From an uncultured Planctomycetota bacterium (GTDB lineage Bacteria; Planctomycetota; Phycisphaerae; UBA1845; Fen-1342): 64,000 nucleotides of DNA. The position numbers and the translations under genes were made by a program. The notes beneath the pieces are model-generated. The model ran no database searches. It was not told where the DNA came from and saw only the letters and a program-made list of their open reading frames with translations. Below, in pieces: positions 53,961 to 62,252 of this stretch. The DNA lies in contig CAADGL010000012.1 in assembly GCA_900696525.1 (NCBI GenBank), positions 722,908 through 786,907 of the forward strand, read 5' to 3'. How positions within the stretch are numbered: position 1 is the first letter of the stretch; each line of letters opens with the position of its first letter.

Positions 53961-54707
53961 TTGGCGTGGAGTGCGATTAGGCGCTTTCGTGGCGTGCCGG
54001 GTGCGGTTGTGACTGGGCCGGGCAGTGCGTCGCCGGTGCGGGTCGTTGTGCCCGCGCTCGCTATCGACGTCGGCGCGCTGCTGCTGCGGCCGGCCGGCGC
54101 GCGTTGGCTGCTCGTGCTGGCGCACGGCGCCGGCGCGGGCATGCGCCATCCGTTCATGGAGACGCTCAGCGCCGCGCTGGCCGAGGCGAAGATCGCGACG
54201 CTGCGCTACCAGTTCCCCTACATGGAACGCGGCCAGCGCCGGCCCGATCCGCCGGCGACCCTGGTGGCCGCCGGGCGCGCGGCCGTTGCGGAGGCGCACC
54301 GCCTGGCGCCCGACCTGCCCCTGCTGGCGGGCGGAAAATCGCTCGGCGGGCGCATAACCTCGCAGGCCGCTGCGGCGGGCGATTCGGCGGAGGCGTACCG
54401 GGTCGTGCGCGGCCTGGTGTTTTTTGGGTTTCCGTTGCACGCCGCGGGCCGGCCCAGTGTGTCGCGTGCGGCGCATCTGAATGACGTAGCTCAGCCGTTG
54501 CTCTTCTTGCAGGGCACGCGCGACGCCTTGGCGGACCTGTCTCTGATTCGGTCGGTGTGCGCCGCGCTGGGCGAGCGGGCGACACTGCACGTCGTGGACG
54601 GCGCCGATCATGGCTTTGCCGTGCTCAAACGCAGCGGCCGGACGGCCGACCAGGTCTTCGGCGAACTGGCTCAGAGTGTCAGGCATTGGGTCGATCGGCT
54701 CTCGTGA
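53961..54707 (+). CDS. Alpha/beta hydrolase (Tex30/KANL3-like)
   Basis: A protein of up to 248 residues. HGAGAGMRHPFM is the oxyanion block and GGKSLGGRIT contains the nucleophile Ser. QGTRDALADL bears the acid and GADHGF the His. This matches the Abhydrolase_11 group (Tex30, KANL3, dienelactone-hydrolase-like). The start is uncertain: TTG 53961, GTG 53994 and GTG 54009 are all possible, none with a good ribosome site. No predicted signal peptide. Substrate unknown. Confidence 0.78.
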   Translation: MAWSAIRRFRGVPGAVVTGPGSASPVRVVVPALAIDVGALLLRPAGARWLLVLAHGAGAGMRHPFMETLSAALAEAKIATLRYQFPYMERGQRRPDPPATLVAAGRAAVAEAHRLAPDLPLLAGGKSLGGRITSQAAAAGDSAEAYRVVRGLVFFGFPLHAAGRPSVSRAAHLNDVAQPLLFLQGTRDALADLSLIRSVCAALGERATLHVVDGADHGFAVLKRSGRTADQVFGELAQSVRHWVDRLS

Positions 54708-54711
54708 CGCC

Positions 54712-54722
54712 GGGGGGGGGGG
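54712..54722. repeat. 11-base G homopolymer
   Basis: Eleven consecutive G residues begin five bases after the hydrolase stop codon. Such tracts slip during replication and are also error-prone in sequencing. It lies 198 nt before the next gene. No phase-variable reading frame is shown. Confidence 0.6.
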
Positions 54723-54919
54723 CGGCGTCGCCAGGCGTCCTGCCCGAGAGCCTGATAACTGGCGTTTCTCGCCGGCTCGGCGGGCAAGTCGCGTTGATTC
54801 CGGCTGATGGAGCGGCGAGAATGAAGGGGACGCTCCGGCGCAGCACGGGCCGGGGTCGCGGCGGCTCCGCGTCTCCACTTGTCGTACGCGCCAGGAGGGC
54901 GTGAGAAGGGGTGTTGCAG

Positions 54920-56449
54920 ATGCGTGGTCGTTTCTCGAGGCCGCTCCAGTTGCTCATCGGCCTGGTCGTTCCTTGCGCGGTGCTGGCGCTGGCGATGACG
55001 GACTCATCCGGATCCGCCGGGCCGATGCTGGCGGGCATTCGCGGCGAAGAGGTCCGCGTGCTCACGGACGTCGAGCTGCTGCACGCTGGCAGCGGCATGG
55101 GCGGCGGGCTGTCGCTGGCCTGCCAGGAGGTCTCGACGTACACCGACGCGAACTTCAGCGGCGGCAGCTACGTCGTGCAGGCGGGTTTCGCGGAGCAGGA
55201 GATCGCGGCCGTATCGTTCACCATCCCGGCGAATCGTTTTCCGATCCGCATCGACTCGACGGAGATGATCTTCGCCACGTCGAATACGATCGTGACCACG
55301 ACGACGCACTGGTCGGTCCTCGTCTGGGAGGGCACGCCCGCCAGCGGCACGCTGCTGTACGAGTTCAGCTCCGACGGGCTGATCCTGCCGCACCTGGTCC
55401 TCCCGCCGGGAACCAACGGCGCCAACATTTTCTTCACGATCGACCCGAATGATCCGGAGCAGATGATCGTCAACAACAACGGCAGCGCCACCTTCTCCGT
55501 CGGGTACCGCATCGACAAGCACAACAACCAGACGCAGAACCCCTGCACCGTCGCGCCGCCCAGCAACTCCAACGCCTTCCCGACGACCGACGTCGGCGGA
55601 CTGCACAACCCGGCCAACAACTGGCTCTACGGCGTGAACTGCGGGCCCTTCGGCTGCCCCGCCAACGGCGGCTGGGCGCGTTTCTCGCAACTGCCTTTTT
55701 ACTGCCAGCCGAGCGGCGACTGGGTGATCCGCGTGACGTGGACGTCGATCCCCTGCGCGCCTGGCGTCGGCGCGTGCTGCAAGCCGGACGGCAGTTGCGA
55801 CATCATGACGCAGGCCGAGTGCCAGCAGATCAACGGGTTGTACCGCGGCGACGACACGAACTGCTTCGACGCGAACTGCCCGCCGCCCATGGGCGCCTGC
55901 TGCTTCGATCCTTCGGGTTGCCTCAACATGACGCAGGCGAACTGCAACATCGCCGGCGGCACGTGGCTTGGGCCGGGCACGGCGTGCGCCCCGAACAACC
56001 AGTGTCCGACCGGGGCCTGCTGTCTGCCGGACGGGTCGTGCGTGAACGGCGTGACGTCGCTGGCCTGCACGGCGCAGGGGGGCACGTTCCAGGGCGTCGG
56101 GACGAACTGCGGATCGGTGAACTGCCCGCAGCCGACGGGGGCCTGCTGCCTTCAGAGCGGCGGGTGCCTGCAACTGACCAACGCGGACTGCAACGTGATT
56201 CCCAACAGCTTCTGGGCCGGGCCGAACACGCTCTGTCCGGACGCCTGTGTCCAGGTCGAGTGTCCGGGTGACGTCGACGGCGACCTGGTCGTCGGGCAGG
56301 CGGACCTGGGCATCCTGCTGGCCTCGTTCGCCAAGTGTCTCGGCGACAGCGGCTATGACCCGCGCGCCGACCTCGACGACGACGATTGCGTCGGCCAGGG
56401 CGACCTCGGCATCGTGCTGGCGAACTTCGGCGACAACTGCGGCCCCTGA
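54920..56449 (+). CDS. Exported protein with GACC cysteine repeats and dockerin-like C-terminus
   Basis: The 509-residue protein starts at ATG 54920 behind AAGGGG. It has a signal peptide (about 1-25), then a beta-rich domain with aromatic Asp/Asn patterns (to about 275). Next come four cysteine repeats of about 45 residues starting GACC (VGACCKPDGSC, MGACCFDPSGC, TGACCLPDGSC, TGACCLQSGGC), each with further Cys. The end (from about 447) holds two EF-hand-like dockerin loops (DVDGDLVVGQADLG and DLDDDDCVGQGDLG). GACC repeats are typical of Phycisphaerae surface proteins. Disulfide-rich rod plus Ca2+ docking is the likely form. Partner unknown. Confidence 0.84.
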   Translation: MRGRFSRPLQLLIGLVVPCAVLALAMTDSSGSAGPMLAGIRGEEVRVLTDVELLHAGSGMGGGLSLACQEVSTYTDANFSGGSYVVQAGFAEQEIAAVSFTIPANRFPIRIDSTEMIFATSNTIVTTTTHWSVLVWEGTPASGTLLYEFSSDGLILPHLVLPPGTNGANIFFTIDPNDPEQMIVNNNGSATFSVGYRIDKHNNQTQNPCTVAPPSNSNAFPTTDVGGLHNPANNWLYGVNCGPFGCPANGGWARFSQLPFYCQPSGDWVIRVTWTSIPCAPGVGACCKPDGSCDIMTQAECQQINGLYRGDDTNCFDANCPPPMGACCFDPSGCLNMTQANCNIAGGTWLGPGTACAPNNQCPTGACCLPDGSCVNGVTSLACTAQGGTFQGVGTNCGSVNCPQPTGACCLQSGGCLQLTNADCNVIPNSFWAGPNTLCPDACVQVECPGDVDGDLVVGQADLGILLASFAKCLGDSGYDPRADLDDDDCVGQGDLGIVLANFGDNCGP

Positions 56450-56546
56450 CCGCCCGCCTCGGGCGGGTTTGTGTATACCATTCAAACGCGCCGCGGCGAC
56501 TCTGCTTCGGCTGCGCGCAACGCGCCCTGCTCGACGCGACGGTGGT

Positions 56547-57170
56547 ATGCACATGCGCCCCGAGGCCAGGAAGAACCCCGCGACCCAACCGCCTTTTCCA
56601 CGGGGCGTGCGCGTCGTCGTTCCCGCTTCGCTCTCCATCCTGCGGCTCGTGCTGACGGTCTGCTTTGTCGCCGCCGAGCCGCCGGCGCGGCTGCCCTTCG
56701 TCATCGCCGCCGGCCTCAGCGACTGGCTGGACGGGCTGGCGGCGCGGCGGCTGGGGACCGTCACCGGATGGGGGGCGGTGCTCGACGCCCTGGCCGACAA
56801 GACTTTCACGATCGCCGTGCTGGTGGTGCTGACGCTCGGCGGCAGCGTGGCGCTGTGGCAGGTTGGGTTGTTGCTCGCGCGCGACGTCGTCGTCGTGCTA
56901 GGCTGCGGGCTGGTCGCGATGCGCGGGCGGCGCGGCGGGCTGGCCGGGCTGCACGTTCGCTGGACGGGAAAGGCGGCGACGCTGGCGATCTTCGCGATGC
57001 TTGTCGTGATGGTCGGCTGGCCCGAGGCGCTTTGGCTCGGCTGGGTCGCCTTCACGCTGGCGGCGGCCGCCAGTGTCGCCGCGGCCATGGACTACGCCGT
57101 CCGCATCGCGCGGCTGCTCGGTGCGACGCCGGAGCCTGAGGCGAGCGGCGCCCGGGAGGAGGCGGGTTGA
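56547..57170 (+). CDS. CDP-alcohol phosphatidyltransferase
   Basis: The 207-residue membrane enzyme has the complete family motif: D59, D62-G63, A66-R67, G76, D80 and D84 within LSDWLDGLAARRLGTV and GAVLDALADK. About five or six helices are predicted. It should swap CMP from CDP-diacylglycerol or a similar donor for an alcohol; PgsA (phosphatidylglycerophosphate synthase) is the most usual role at this length, but the acceptor is not certain. The N-terminus is basic and Pro-rich. Ribosome site is weak. Confidence 0.86.
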   Translation: MHMRPEARKNPATQPPFPRGVRVVVPASLSILRLVLTVCFVAAEPPARLPFVIAAGLSDWLDGLAARRLGTVTGWGAVLDALADKTFTIAVLVVLTLGGSVALWQVGLLLARDVVVVLGCGLVAMRGRRGGLAGLHVRWTGKAATLAIFAMLVVMVGWPEALWLGWVAFTLAAAASVAAAMDYAVRIARLLGATPEPEASGAREEAG

Positions 57171-57224
57171 TGCTCGGTTCAGACTGGAAGCGCAAGTCCT
57201 TCGGCGCAGCCGCTTCCTTGCGGG

Positions 57225-57286
57225 CGCGGCCCGGATCAAGGGGCGCGGCCCGGATCAAGGGGCGCGGCCCGGATCAAGGGGCGCGG
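57225..57286. repeat. 19-bp tandem repeat, three perfect copies
   Basis: The unit CGCGGCCCGGATCAAGGGG occurs three times head to tail (57225-57243, 57244-57262, 57263-57281) followed by a partial copy. It lies in the gap between the phosphatidyltransferase and the 3' end of the convergent kinase gene. No coding frame depends on it. It could vary in copy number between strains. Confidence 0.85.
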
Positions 57287-57331
57287 ACGGGCCGCGAGCG
57301 CCAGCGAGTGTCGTACGAGTCGAGCCACCTG

Positions 57332-59983
57332 TCATCGCGGCGGAGTGTCGGCCAGCGTCGCGCGCCATTGCGCCGCGAGCTCGGGCTCTCCGCAGGTCTC
57401 GTAGAGACGGATGATCCGCGAAAGCGCGGTGCGGGCGGCCCGGCTGCGTGCCCCCTGCATCCGCTTGATGCGCTCGTATGACGCCGACAACTGGTCCTGA
57501 GCTTCGCCGCAGTCTCCGAGCAGCGCGACGCTGAGGCCCAGCACGCCTTCGGCGTCGGCGCAGAACCACCACTCGCCTTGTTCCTCTTCGCGGAAGATCG
57601 CGATGGCCTGGCGCGCGAGCTCCGCGGCCTCGCGGGCCGCGTCGCGCGTGCCGGTGCAGGCGAGCGCGTCCGCGACCAGCGTCATGGCGATGGTGATCTG
57701 CGGATGGCGGGCGGGAAGGCTGTTGCGGCGGATGTCCAGGACGCCGCGCGCCAGCGTCTCGGCCCGTGAGCACTCGCCGCGGAGCAGCAGCAGGCCGGCG
57801 AGCTGGCTCATGAGGCGCGCGGTCTCCGGGTGCTGCGGGCCGTAGATGCGCTGCGCCGCGTCGAGGGATTCGCTGACAATGGACTCGGCCTCGTCGGCGC
57901 GGCCGCGCTCGGCCAGCAGCACGGCCAGGTTGTTGCCGTTCATGATCGTGTAAGGGTGGTCGGCGCCGAGCGTCTCGCGGGCCATGTCGTAGGCGTCGCG
58001 CATCGCGGGCTCGGCCTCGTCGAAACGGAAGTAATCGAACAGCATCGCACCAAGATTCCCGAGCGCCCCGGCGCTGTGCTCGTTCCGCGGCCCGTAGCAG
58101 CGCGCGTAGATCTCCAGCGCCTCGCGATAGGCCTGCTCGGCCCCCGCGATGTCGCCGCGCACCCGCGGCAGCAGCCCGGCGTAGAGCACCAGGCCGCGCG
58201 CGAACTCGGGGCTGTCCCGGCCGAGCAGCGCCCGGCTGGCCGCCAACGCCGTCCGGCACAGCTCGAACGCCTCCTCGTGGCGTTCCGTCGTCTGAAGCAC
58301 GCGCGCCAGCCCGATCGCCGTCGCCGCCGTCTCCACGTGGCGATCGCCAAACAGGCGGCGGCGGATGGCGAGCGCCTGGCGCAGGTGCGTTTCGGCCTGC
58401 TCATAGAGGCCGAGGCCGGCGTAGGTGTCTCCGACGGTGTGGTGGACGGCGGCCTCGATCTCGGGCTCGTCGGCCAGCTCGCCATGCACGCGGGCGGCGG
58501 CGCGATCGAGCAGCTCGCGCACACTGACGTCGCGCCCGCGGGCGCGCGCCGGCTCGGCCGCCGCCAGCATGCTTTGCAGGAAGCGGTTGATGCGGTCGCT
58601 CTTGCGCGCTTCGACGCGGGCGATATTGCGCTCGCGCGTGGCGCTGTAGGCCTGCCACGCCGTCCCGATCACGCCCAGCACGACCGCGGCGGCGCCCAGC
58701 GCGGCGACGGACAGCAGGGCCCGGTGCCGGGCGGCGAGCTTGCGCAGGTGGTAGACGGCGCTAGCCGGGCGGGCGCTGACCGGCCGGCCCGCAAGATACG
58801 CCTCGATGTCGGAAGCGAGCTGCGCCACCGACGGATAGCGCCGCTGCACGTCCTTTTCCATCGCGCGCTGCACGATCGCCTCCAGGTCGCCGCGCAGCTC
58901 CCGCCGCAGCATTCCCAGCCGCGGCGGCGTCGCTTCACAGATGGTGCGGATGGCGTCCGGCAGCGAGCGGCGCGACAGGTCGTGCGGCATGCGGCCGGTG
59001 AGCAACTGGAAGAGCAGCACGCCCAGCGCGTAGACGTCGCAGCGCGAGTCGACGCGCGCCGGGTCGCCCGAGAGCTGCTCCGGGCTCATGTATCCCAGCG
59101 TGCCGAGCAGTTGCCCGGCGCCCGTCTCGATCACGGTCAGCGGCGAGTCGGCGTCGCTGACGCGCGCCACGCCGAAATCCACGACCTTCGGCCGGCCGTG
59201 CTCGTCGACCAGGATGTTCTCCGGCTTCAGGTCGCGATGAATCACGCCATTCTGGTGCGCGTGCTGCACCGCTGCGCAGACCAGAAGCACCAGCTCGAGG
59301 CGCTGGCGCACCGTCAGGGCGCCGCCGGCGCGGCTCGCGTCGTCGGCGTAGGCCAGCAGGCTCGCCCCGCGGATGTACTCCATGGCGAAGAACTGCCGGC
59401 GCTGGTGCTCATCCCCGGCGACGCCCGCCTCGTAGACCTGCGCGATGCCCGCGTGCCGCAGGCGCCCGAGAATATGCGCCTCGTACTCGAAACGCTTCAC
59501 CGCCGCGGGCGTGTTGAGCATCGGCCGCAGGACCTTGAGCGCGACGGTGCGCTGCGGGTTGTCCTGCTCCGCGAGGTACACGACGCCGAACCCGCCCTGC
59601 CCGATCTCGCGCAGAATGCGGTACGCGCCGAGGCGCTCGGGCGGGACGCCGCCGCCCTGCCGGAGGGCGTCGGCGGCGCGGCGGACGGCAGCGCCGAGCG
59701 ACGATTGCAGCGTACGGTGCGGCTCGAGGTCGTGGCGCAGCATCGACAGCAGCGCCGAGCGCAGCTCGGGCCTGGCGGCACAGGCCTGCTCGACGAACGC
59801 GCCGCGCTGCTCGGGCGCGCGCTCGCACGCCTTGCGGAATATCTCGTCGACTTCGCGGAACTGCTCGGGCGTCATGGCCAGGCCGCGACGAACCGGCGGT
59901 GGCGCCGCGGCGGCGGCGCCCGGCTGCTGGTCGCCGCCGGCCCGGTCATCGGGGGCGCCGGGCGCGGAGGGCCGTGAGGTCAA
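57332..59983 (-). CDS. Membrane serine/threonine kinase with C-terminal TPR repeats
   Basis: The 883-residue protein starts with a TTG at 59983, supported by GGAGG 8 nt upstream and by abutting the sigma gene's stop; ATG 59875 is the fallback. Residues 37-90 form a helical region typical of planctomycetal and acidobacterial kinases (MTPEQFREVDEIFRKACERA). The kinase domain (about 121-400) has IGQGGFGVVY (127-136), catalytic Lys150, HRDLKPEN (249-256) and DFG (269-271). One membrane helix follows at about 422-445, then about eight TPR-like repeats (500-850, e.g. GLYEQAETHLRQALAI). The TPR array faces out and probably senses a partner. Upstream partner is the sigma factor. Confidence 0.9.
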   Translation of the reverse strand: MTSRPSAPGAPDDRAGGDQQPGAAAAAPPPVRRGLAMTPEQFREVDEIFRKACERAPEQRGAFVEQACAARPELRSALLSMLRHDLEPHRTLQSSLGAAVRRAADALRQGGGVPPERLGAYRILREIGQGGFGVVYLAEQDNPQRTVALKVLRPMLNTPAAVKRFEYEAHILGRLRHAGIAQVYEAGVAGDEHQRRQFFAMEYIRGASLLAYADDASRAGGALTVRQRLELVLLVCAAVQHAHQNGVIHRDLKPENILVDEHGRPKVVDFGVARVSDADSPLTVIETGAGQLLGTLGYMSPEQLSGDPARVDSRCDVYALGVLLFQLLTGRMPHDLSRRSLPDAIRTICEATPPRLGMLRRELRGDLEAIVQRAMEKDVQRRYPSVAQLASDIEAYLAGRPVSARPASAVYHLRKLAARHRALLSVAALGAAAVVLGVIGTAWQAYSATRERNIARVEARKSDRINRFLQSMLAAAEPARARGRDVSVRELLDRAAARVHGELADEPEIEAAVHHTVGDTYAGLGLYEQAETHLRQALAIRRRLFGDRHVETAATAIGLARVLQTTERHEEAFELCRTALAASRALLGRDSPEFARGLVLYAGLLPRVRGDIAGAEQAYREALEIYARCYGPRNEHSAGALGNLGAMLFDYFRFDEAEPAMRDAYDMARETLGADHPYTIMNGNNLAVLLAERGRADEAESIVSESLDAAQRIYGPQHPETARLMSQLAGLLLLRGECSRAETLARGVLDIRRNSLPARHPQITIAMTLVADALACTGTRDAAREAAELARQAIAIFREEEQGEWWFCADAEGVLGLSVALLGDCGEAQDQLSASYERIKRMQGARSRAARTALSRIIRLYETCGEPELAAQWRATLADTPPR

Positions 59984-60580
59984 TCAGGGCTCCTCCAGTT
60001 GGGACAGGAGCCAGGCACGGGCCATGCGCCAGTCGGCCTCGACGGTCGAGACCGACACGCCCAGCACGTGCCCGACCTCTTCGACGGTCATGCCCGCGAA
60101 GAAGCGCATCTCGATCACCTTCGCCTTGCGCTCGTCGAGGCCCGCCAGCGTCTTCAGCGCGTCGTCAATCGCCAGCGCGTCGACTTCGTCGCGTCCGGCG
60201 TCCAGGCTCGCCAGCTCACCCGACAGGCTCAGCCGCCCCGCCCCGCCGCCGCGTTTGCCGGCCTTGCGCGCCAAGGCGTGATTCACGAGCAGGCGGCGCA
60301 TGGCGCGGGCCGCGACCGCGAGGAAGTGGGCGCGGCTCTCCCAGTCGACGCTGCCCTCGCCAATGAGCCGGATGTACACCTCGTTGATCAGCGCCGTGGG
60401 CTGGAGCGTGTGGTCGGCGCGCTCGCGCCGCAGGAAGCCGGCCGCCAGCGCGTGCAGCTCGTCGTAGACCAGCGGCATCAGGTCGGCGGCGGCCGCCTCG
60501 TCGCCCGCCCGCACTTGCAGCAGCAGATGAGTGGTCTGGCTATACACACCCGGCCCGAGCCCGATTCTCCCCCGTGTCAT
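59984..60580 (-). CDS. ECF-type sigma factor of the SigX6/ECF-sub group
   Basis: The 198-residue product matches the planctomycetal/acidobacterial Sigma70_ECF group (PF07638 style): LMPLVYDELHALAAGFLRRE, HTLQPTALINEVYIRL, SRAHFLAVAARAMRRLLVNH, ARKAGKRGGG, and a C-terminal helix-turn-helix (MTVEEVGHVLGVSVSTVEAD). ATG 60580 is taken although no Shine-Dalgarno is visible; the frame is open to 60778 only through the 15-bp repeat. Its stop abuts the kinase start, so the pair is coupled. Kinase-controlled sigma activity is plausible and known for ECF-kinase pairs elsewhere. Confidence 0.88.
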   Translation of the reverse strand: MTRGRIGLGPGVYSQTTHLLLQVRAGDEAAAADLMPLVYDELHALAAGFLRRERADHTLQPTALINEVYIRLIGEGSVDWESRAHFLAVAARAMRRLLVNHALARKAGKRGGGAGRLSLSGELASLDAGRDEVDALAIDDALKTLAGLDERKAKVIEMRFFAGMTVEEVGHVLGVSVSTVEADWRMARAWLLSQLEEP

Positions 60581-60617
60581 TCTAGCGTCGTGGCCGGGGT
60601 TGCCGCAATTGCGAGCC

Positions 60618-60645
60618 TTGACAATTGCGCCGTCTGTGTTATGGT
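60618..60645 (+). promoter_or_regulatory. Sigma-70 promoter for the DUF1573 operon
   Basis: A perfect TTGACA (60618-60623) and TATGGT (60640-60645) are separated by 16 nt, 110 nt before the lipoprotein start. Its -35 lies 38 nt from the divergent sigma start, so the two promoters may interfere. This is the best promoter match in the window. Confidence 0.6.
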
Positions 60646-60663
60646 GAAAAGAAGAGCATGTGA

Positions 60664-60723
60664 GTCCGTCCGCGATCCGTCCGTCCGCGATCCGTCCGTC
60701 CGCGATCCGTCCGTCCGCGATCC
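60664..60723. repeat. 15-bp tandem repeat, four copies, in a 5' leader
   Basis: GTCCGTCCGCGATCC is repeated four times without mismatch, between the promoter at 60618 and the ATG at 60755. Transcribed, it would lie in the 5' untranslated leader. Read on the minus strand it encodes GRIAD repeats, but that frame has no ribosome site. Variable copy number could alter leader length. Confidence 0.85.
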
Positions 60724-60754
60724 GGCGGTTGGCCGCGCGAGGCGGGGCAGTATT

Positions 60755-61738
60755 ATGCGCGGTTCTCAGCCACATCATTCCAGCGCGGCCCTGGCCCTGG
60801 CCCTGGCCCTGGCCCTTGGGACATTCGGGTGCGCATCAACCGCCAGAGTCGTGCCGGGTACGGCGCGGGCGGAGGTCGCGTTCGAACCGCGAGAGGTGGA
60901 CTTGGGTCGCGTTCCCTGGGAAAGTGTTCACGCCATCCGAACAAGGCTGATCAATCGCGGAGCGGAGTCGATTCGGATCGCGACACTGCGAGCCTCGTGT
61001 GATTGCACGGGGTTCGATCCTTCGCCGTACTTGGGGCAGGAAGTTCCGCCTGGTGGGGCGCTGGACCTATCATTCAACTTGCGCACAGGCCGCCGCCTGG
61101 GCTCCCGTCAGAGCGAGATCGAGGTTCTCACCGAGACGGGCGCCGTCTATTGGTTTTCTGTTCGCTACGACGGCTTCGCGACGTTCACGTGGAGCCCGCC
61201 GGAACTGACGTTTGGGGCAGTCGATCTGGACGACGAGGCGGAAGACGTCGTGCAGCCGGTGGTGTTTCGATCCGCAGCGGCTCGAATTGAGTCCGTTAAA
61301 TCAGATGCGCCCTGGCTCGAGGCGACCTGGGACGACTCCCGCCCGGGAGAAGCGATCATCTACGTGCATGTTGCCAAGCGCCATCTGGCGCACGAGATGC
61401 AGTTTGCGACTCTGATGGTCACGACCAGCGACGCTTACGTTACGACCTTCGCTATCCGCGTCAGCGCCCGCGGCGTCGCCGCCCTGCGTGCGCTGCCCGG
61501 GCACGTGTTCGTACGTCGGGGCCGCGCGGGGGGAGTGATGCTCTTGCGGGCCGACGGCACGATGGCGCGTCTCGAATCCGTTACTGCTGAGTCGCACGAT
61601 CTGGGGATTACATTCGTTCCCGGTTCCAGTGACGTCCGCGTGGAGCCCGAGGTGACGTGTGCTGCCGGCGTTCACCGCGTACACGTGCGCGACGCCACAG
61701 GATACACAACGCGGTTCCTGGTGAGTGTTCTCCCTTGA
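60755..61738 (+). CDS. DUF1573-like lipoprotein
   Basis: The 327-residue protein has a signal sequence with a hydrophobic ALALALALA core encoded by four perfect GCCCTG hexamers (60788-60811), then GTFGC with the lipid-attachment Cys at residue 26. Its first domain (about 40-125) matches DUF1573 (VDLGRVPWESVHAIRTRLIN, IRIATLRASCDCTGF, VPPGGALDLSFNL), an immunoglobulin-like outer-surface domain with a CxC turn. A second, similar beta domain (about 135-225) follows. ATG 60755 is the only start with a suitable upstream GGCGGGGC. Head of a three-gene run of exported proteins. Function unknown. Confidence 0.8.
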   Translation: MRGSQPHHSSAALALALALALGTFGCASTARVVPGTARAEVAFEPREVDLGRVPWESVHAIRTRLINRGAESIRIATLRASCDCTGFDPSPYLGQEVPPGGALDLSFNLRTGRRLGSRQSEIEVLTETGAVYWFSVRYDGFATFTWSPPELTFGAVDLDDEAEDVVQPVVFRSAAARIESVKSDAPWLEATWDDSRPGEAIIYVHVAKRHLAHEMQFATLMVTTSDAYVTTFAIRVSARGVAALRALPGHVFVRRGRAGGVMLLRADGTMARLESVTAESHDLGITFVPGSSDVRVEPEVTCAAGVHRVHVRDATGYTTRFLVSVLP

Positions 61739-62236
61739 ATGTGGGTCAGGGAAGGAAAGGAAATCAGAACGGAAACTCGCGTGTTACAATTCGCCGCTGT
61801 GATGGTGCTTGGCTTCGCGGCGACATCCTCCAGCCGCGGTGACCTGCCCTTGTGTGGCTATGTGGTTTCTGTGCAATGTCCCATTTGTAGTCCGTACAAT
61901 CCTCCGGGCGGGTGTTATTGCGGGCCGCACGAGGCCGCGTGCTGGTGCCGGAAGACCACCGGCGGCGTGCAAGAAGGAATCATGGTAATCTGCGGACGGC
62001 CGGAGGATTTCAACTGGACCCATGACAGTGCGGGACTGGAAATCAGCGAGGGGCCGGAGAGGCTGTGTCTGACGGCATACAAGTGCATGCTGCCGACTGG
62101 AAGCCAAGGGGACTGTGGTGATTACGTCGAAGGAACCTGCACACCGGTCGGCGCCGCGAACTGCGCCTGGCGGGTATTTGGAACGCCCGTCATGCAACCG
62201 ACATGGGTGCAGGGGGCTGCCTGCAACCCGCGGTAG
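61739..62236 (+). CDS. Cysteine-rich exported protein (14 Cys)
   Basis: The 165-residue product begins one base after the lipoprotein stop, at ATG 61739. A basic start (MWVREGKEIRTETR) and a hydrophobic stretch (LQFAAVMVLGFAATSS) look like a signal peptide; GTG 61781 is an alternative start. The mature part has 14 cysteines, with CPIC, CYC and CWC clusters (e.g. GGCYCGPHEAACWCRK), giving room for seven disulfides or a metal cluster. No family is recognised. Its tight spacing implies co-expression with the lipoprotein and the next gene. Context suggests a partner of the DUF1573 protein. Confidence 0.65.
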   Translation: MWVREGKEIRTETRVLQFAAVMVLGFAATSSSRGDLPLCGYVVSVQCPICSPYNPPGGCYCGPHEAACWCRKTTGGVQEGIMVICGRPEDFNWTHDSAGLEISEGPERLCLTAYKCMLPTGSQGDCGDYVEGTCTPVGAANCAWRVFGTPVMQPTWVQGAACNPR

Positions 62237-62252
62237 GTTGTTGGAAAACGCC

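Noticed and set aside
57830..59977. 715-codon plus-strand frame
   Set aside because: Antisense to the serine/threonine kinase; no motifs.
57225..60723. Tandem repeats as possible CRISPR arrays
   Set aside because: Units are directly adjacent with no unique spacers and no cas genes are present.
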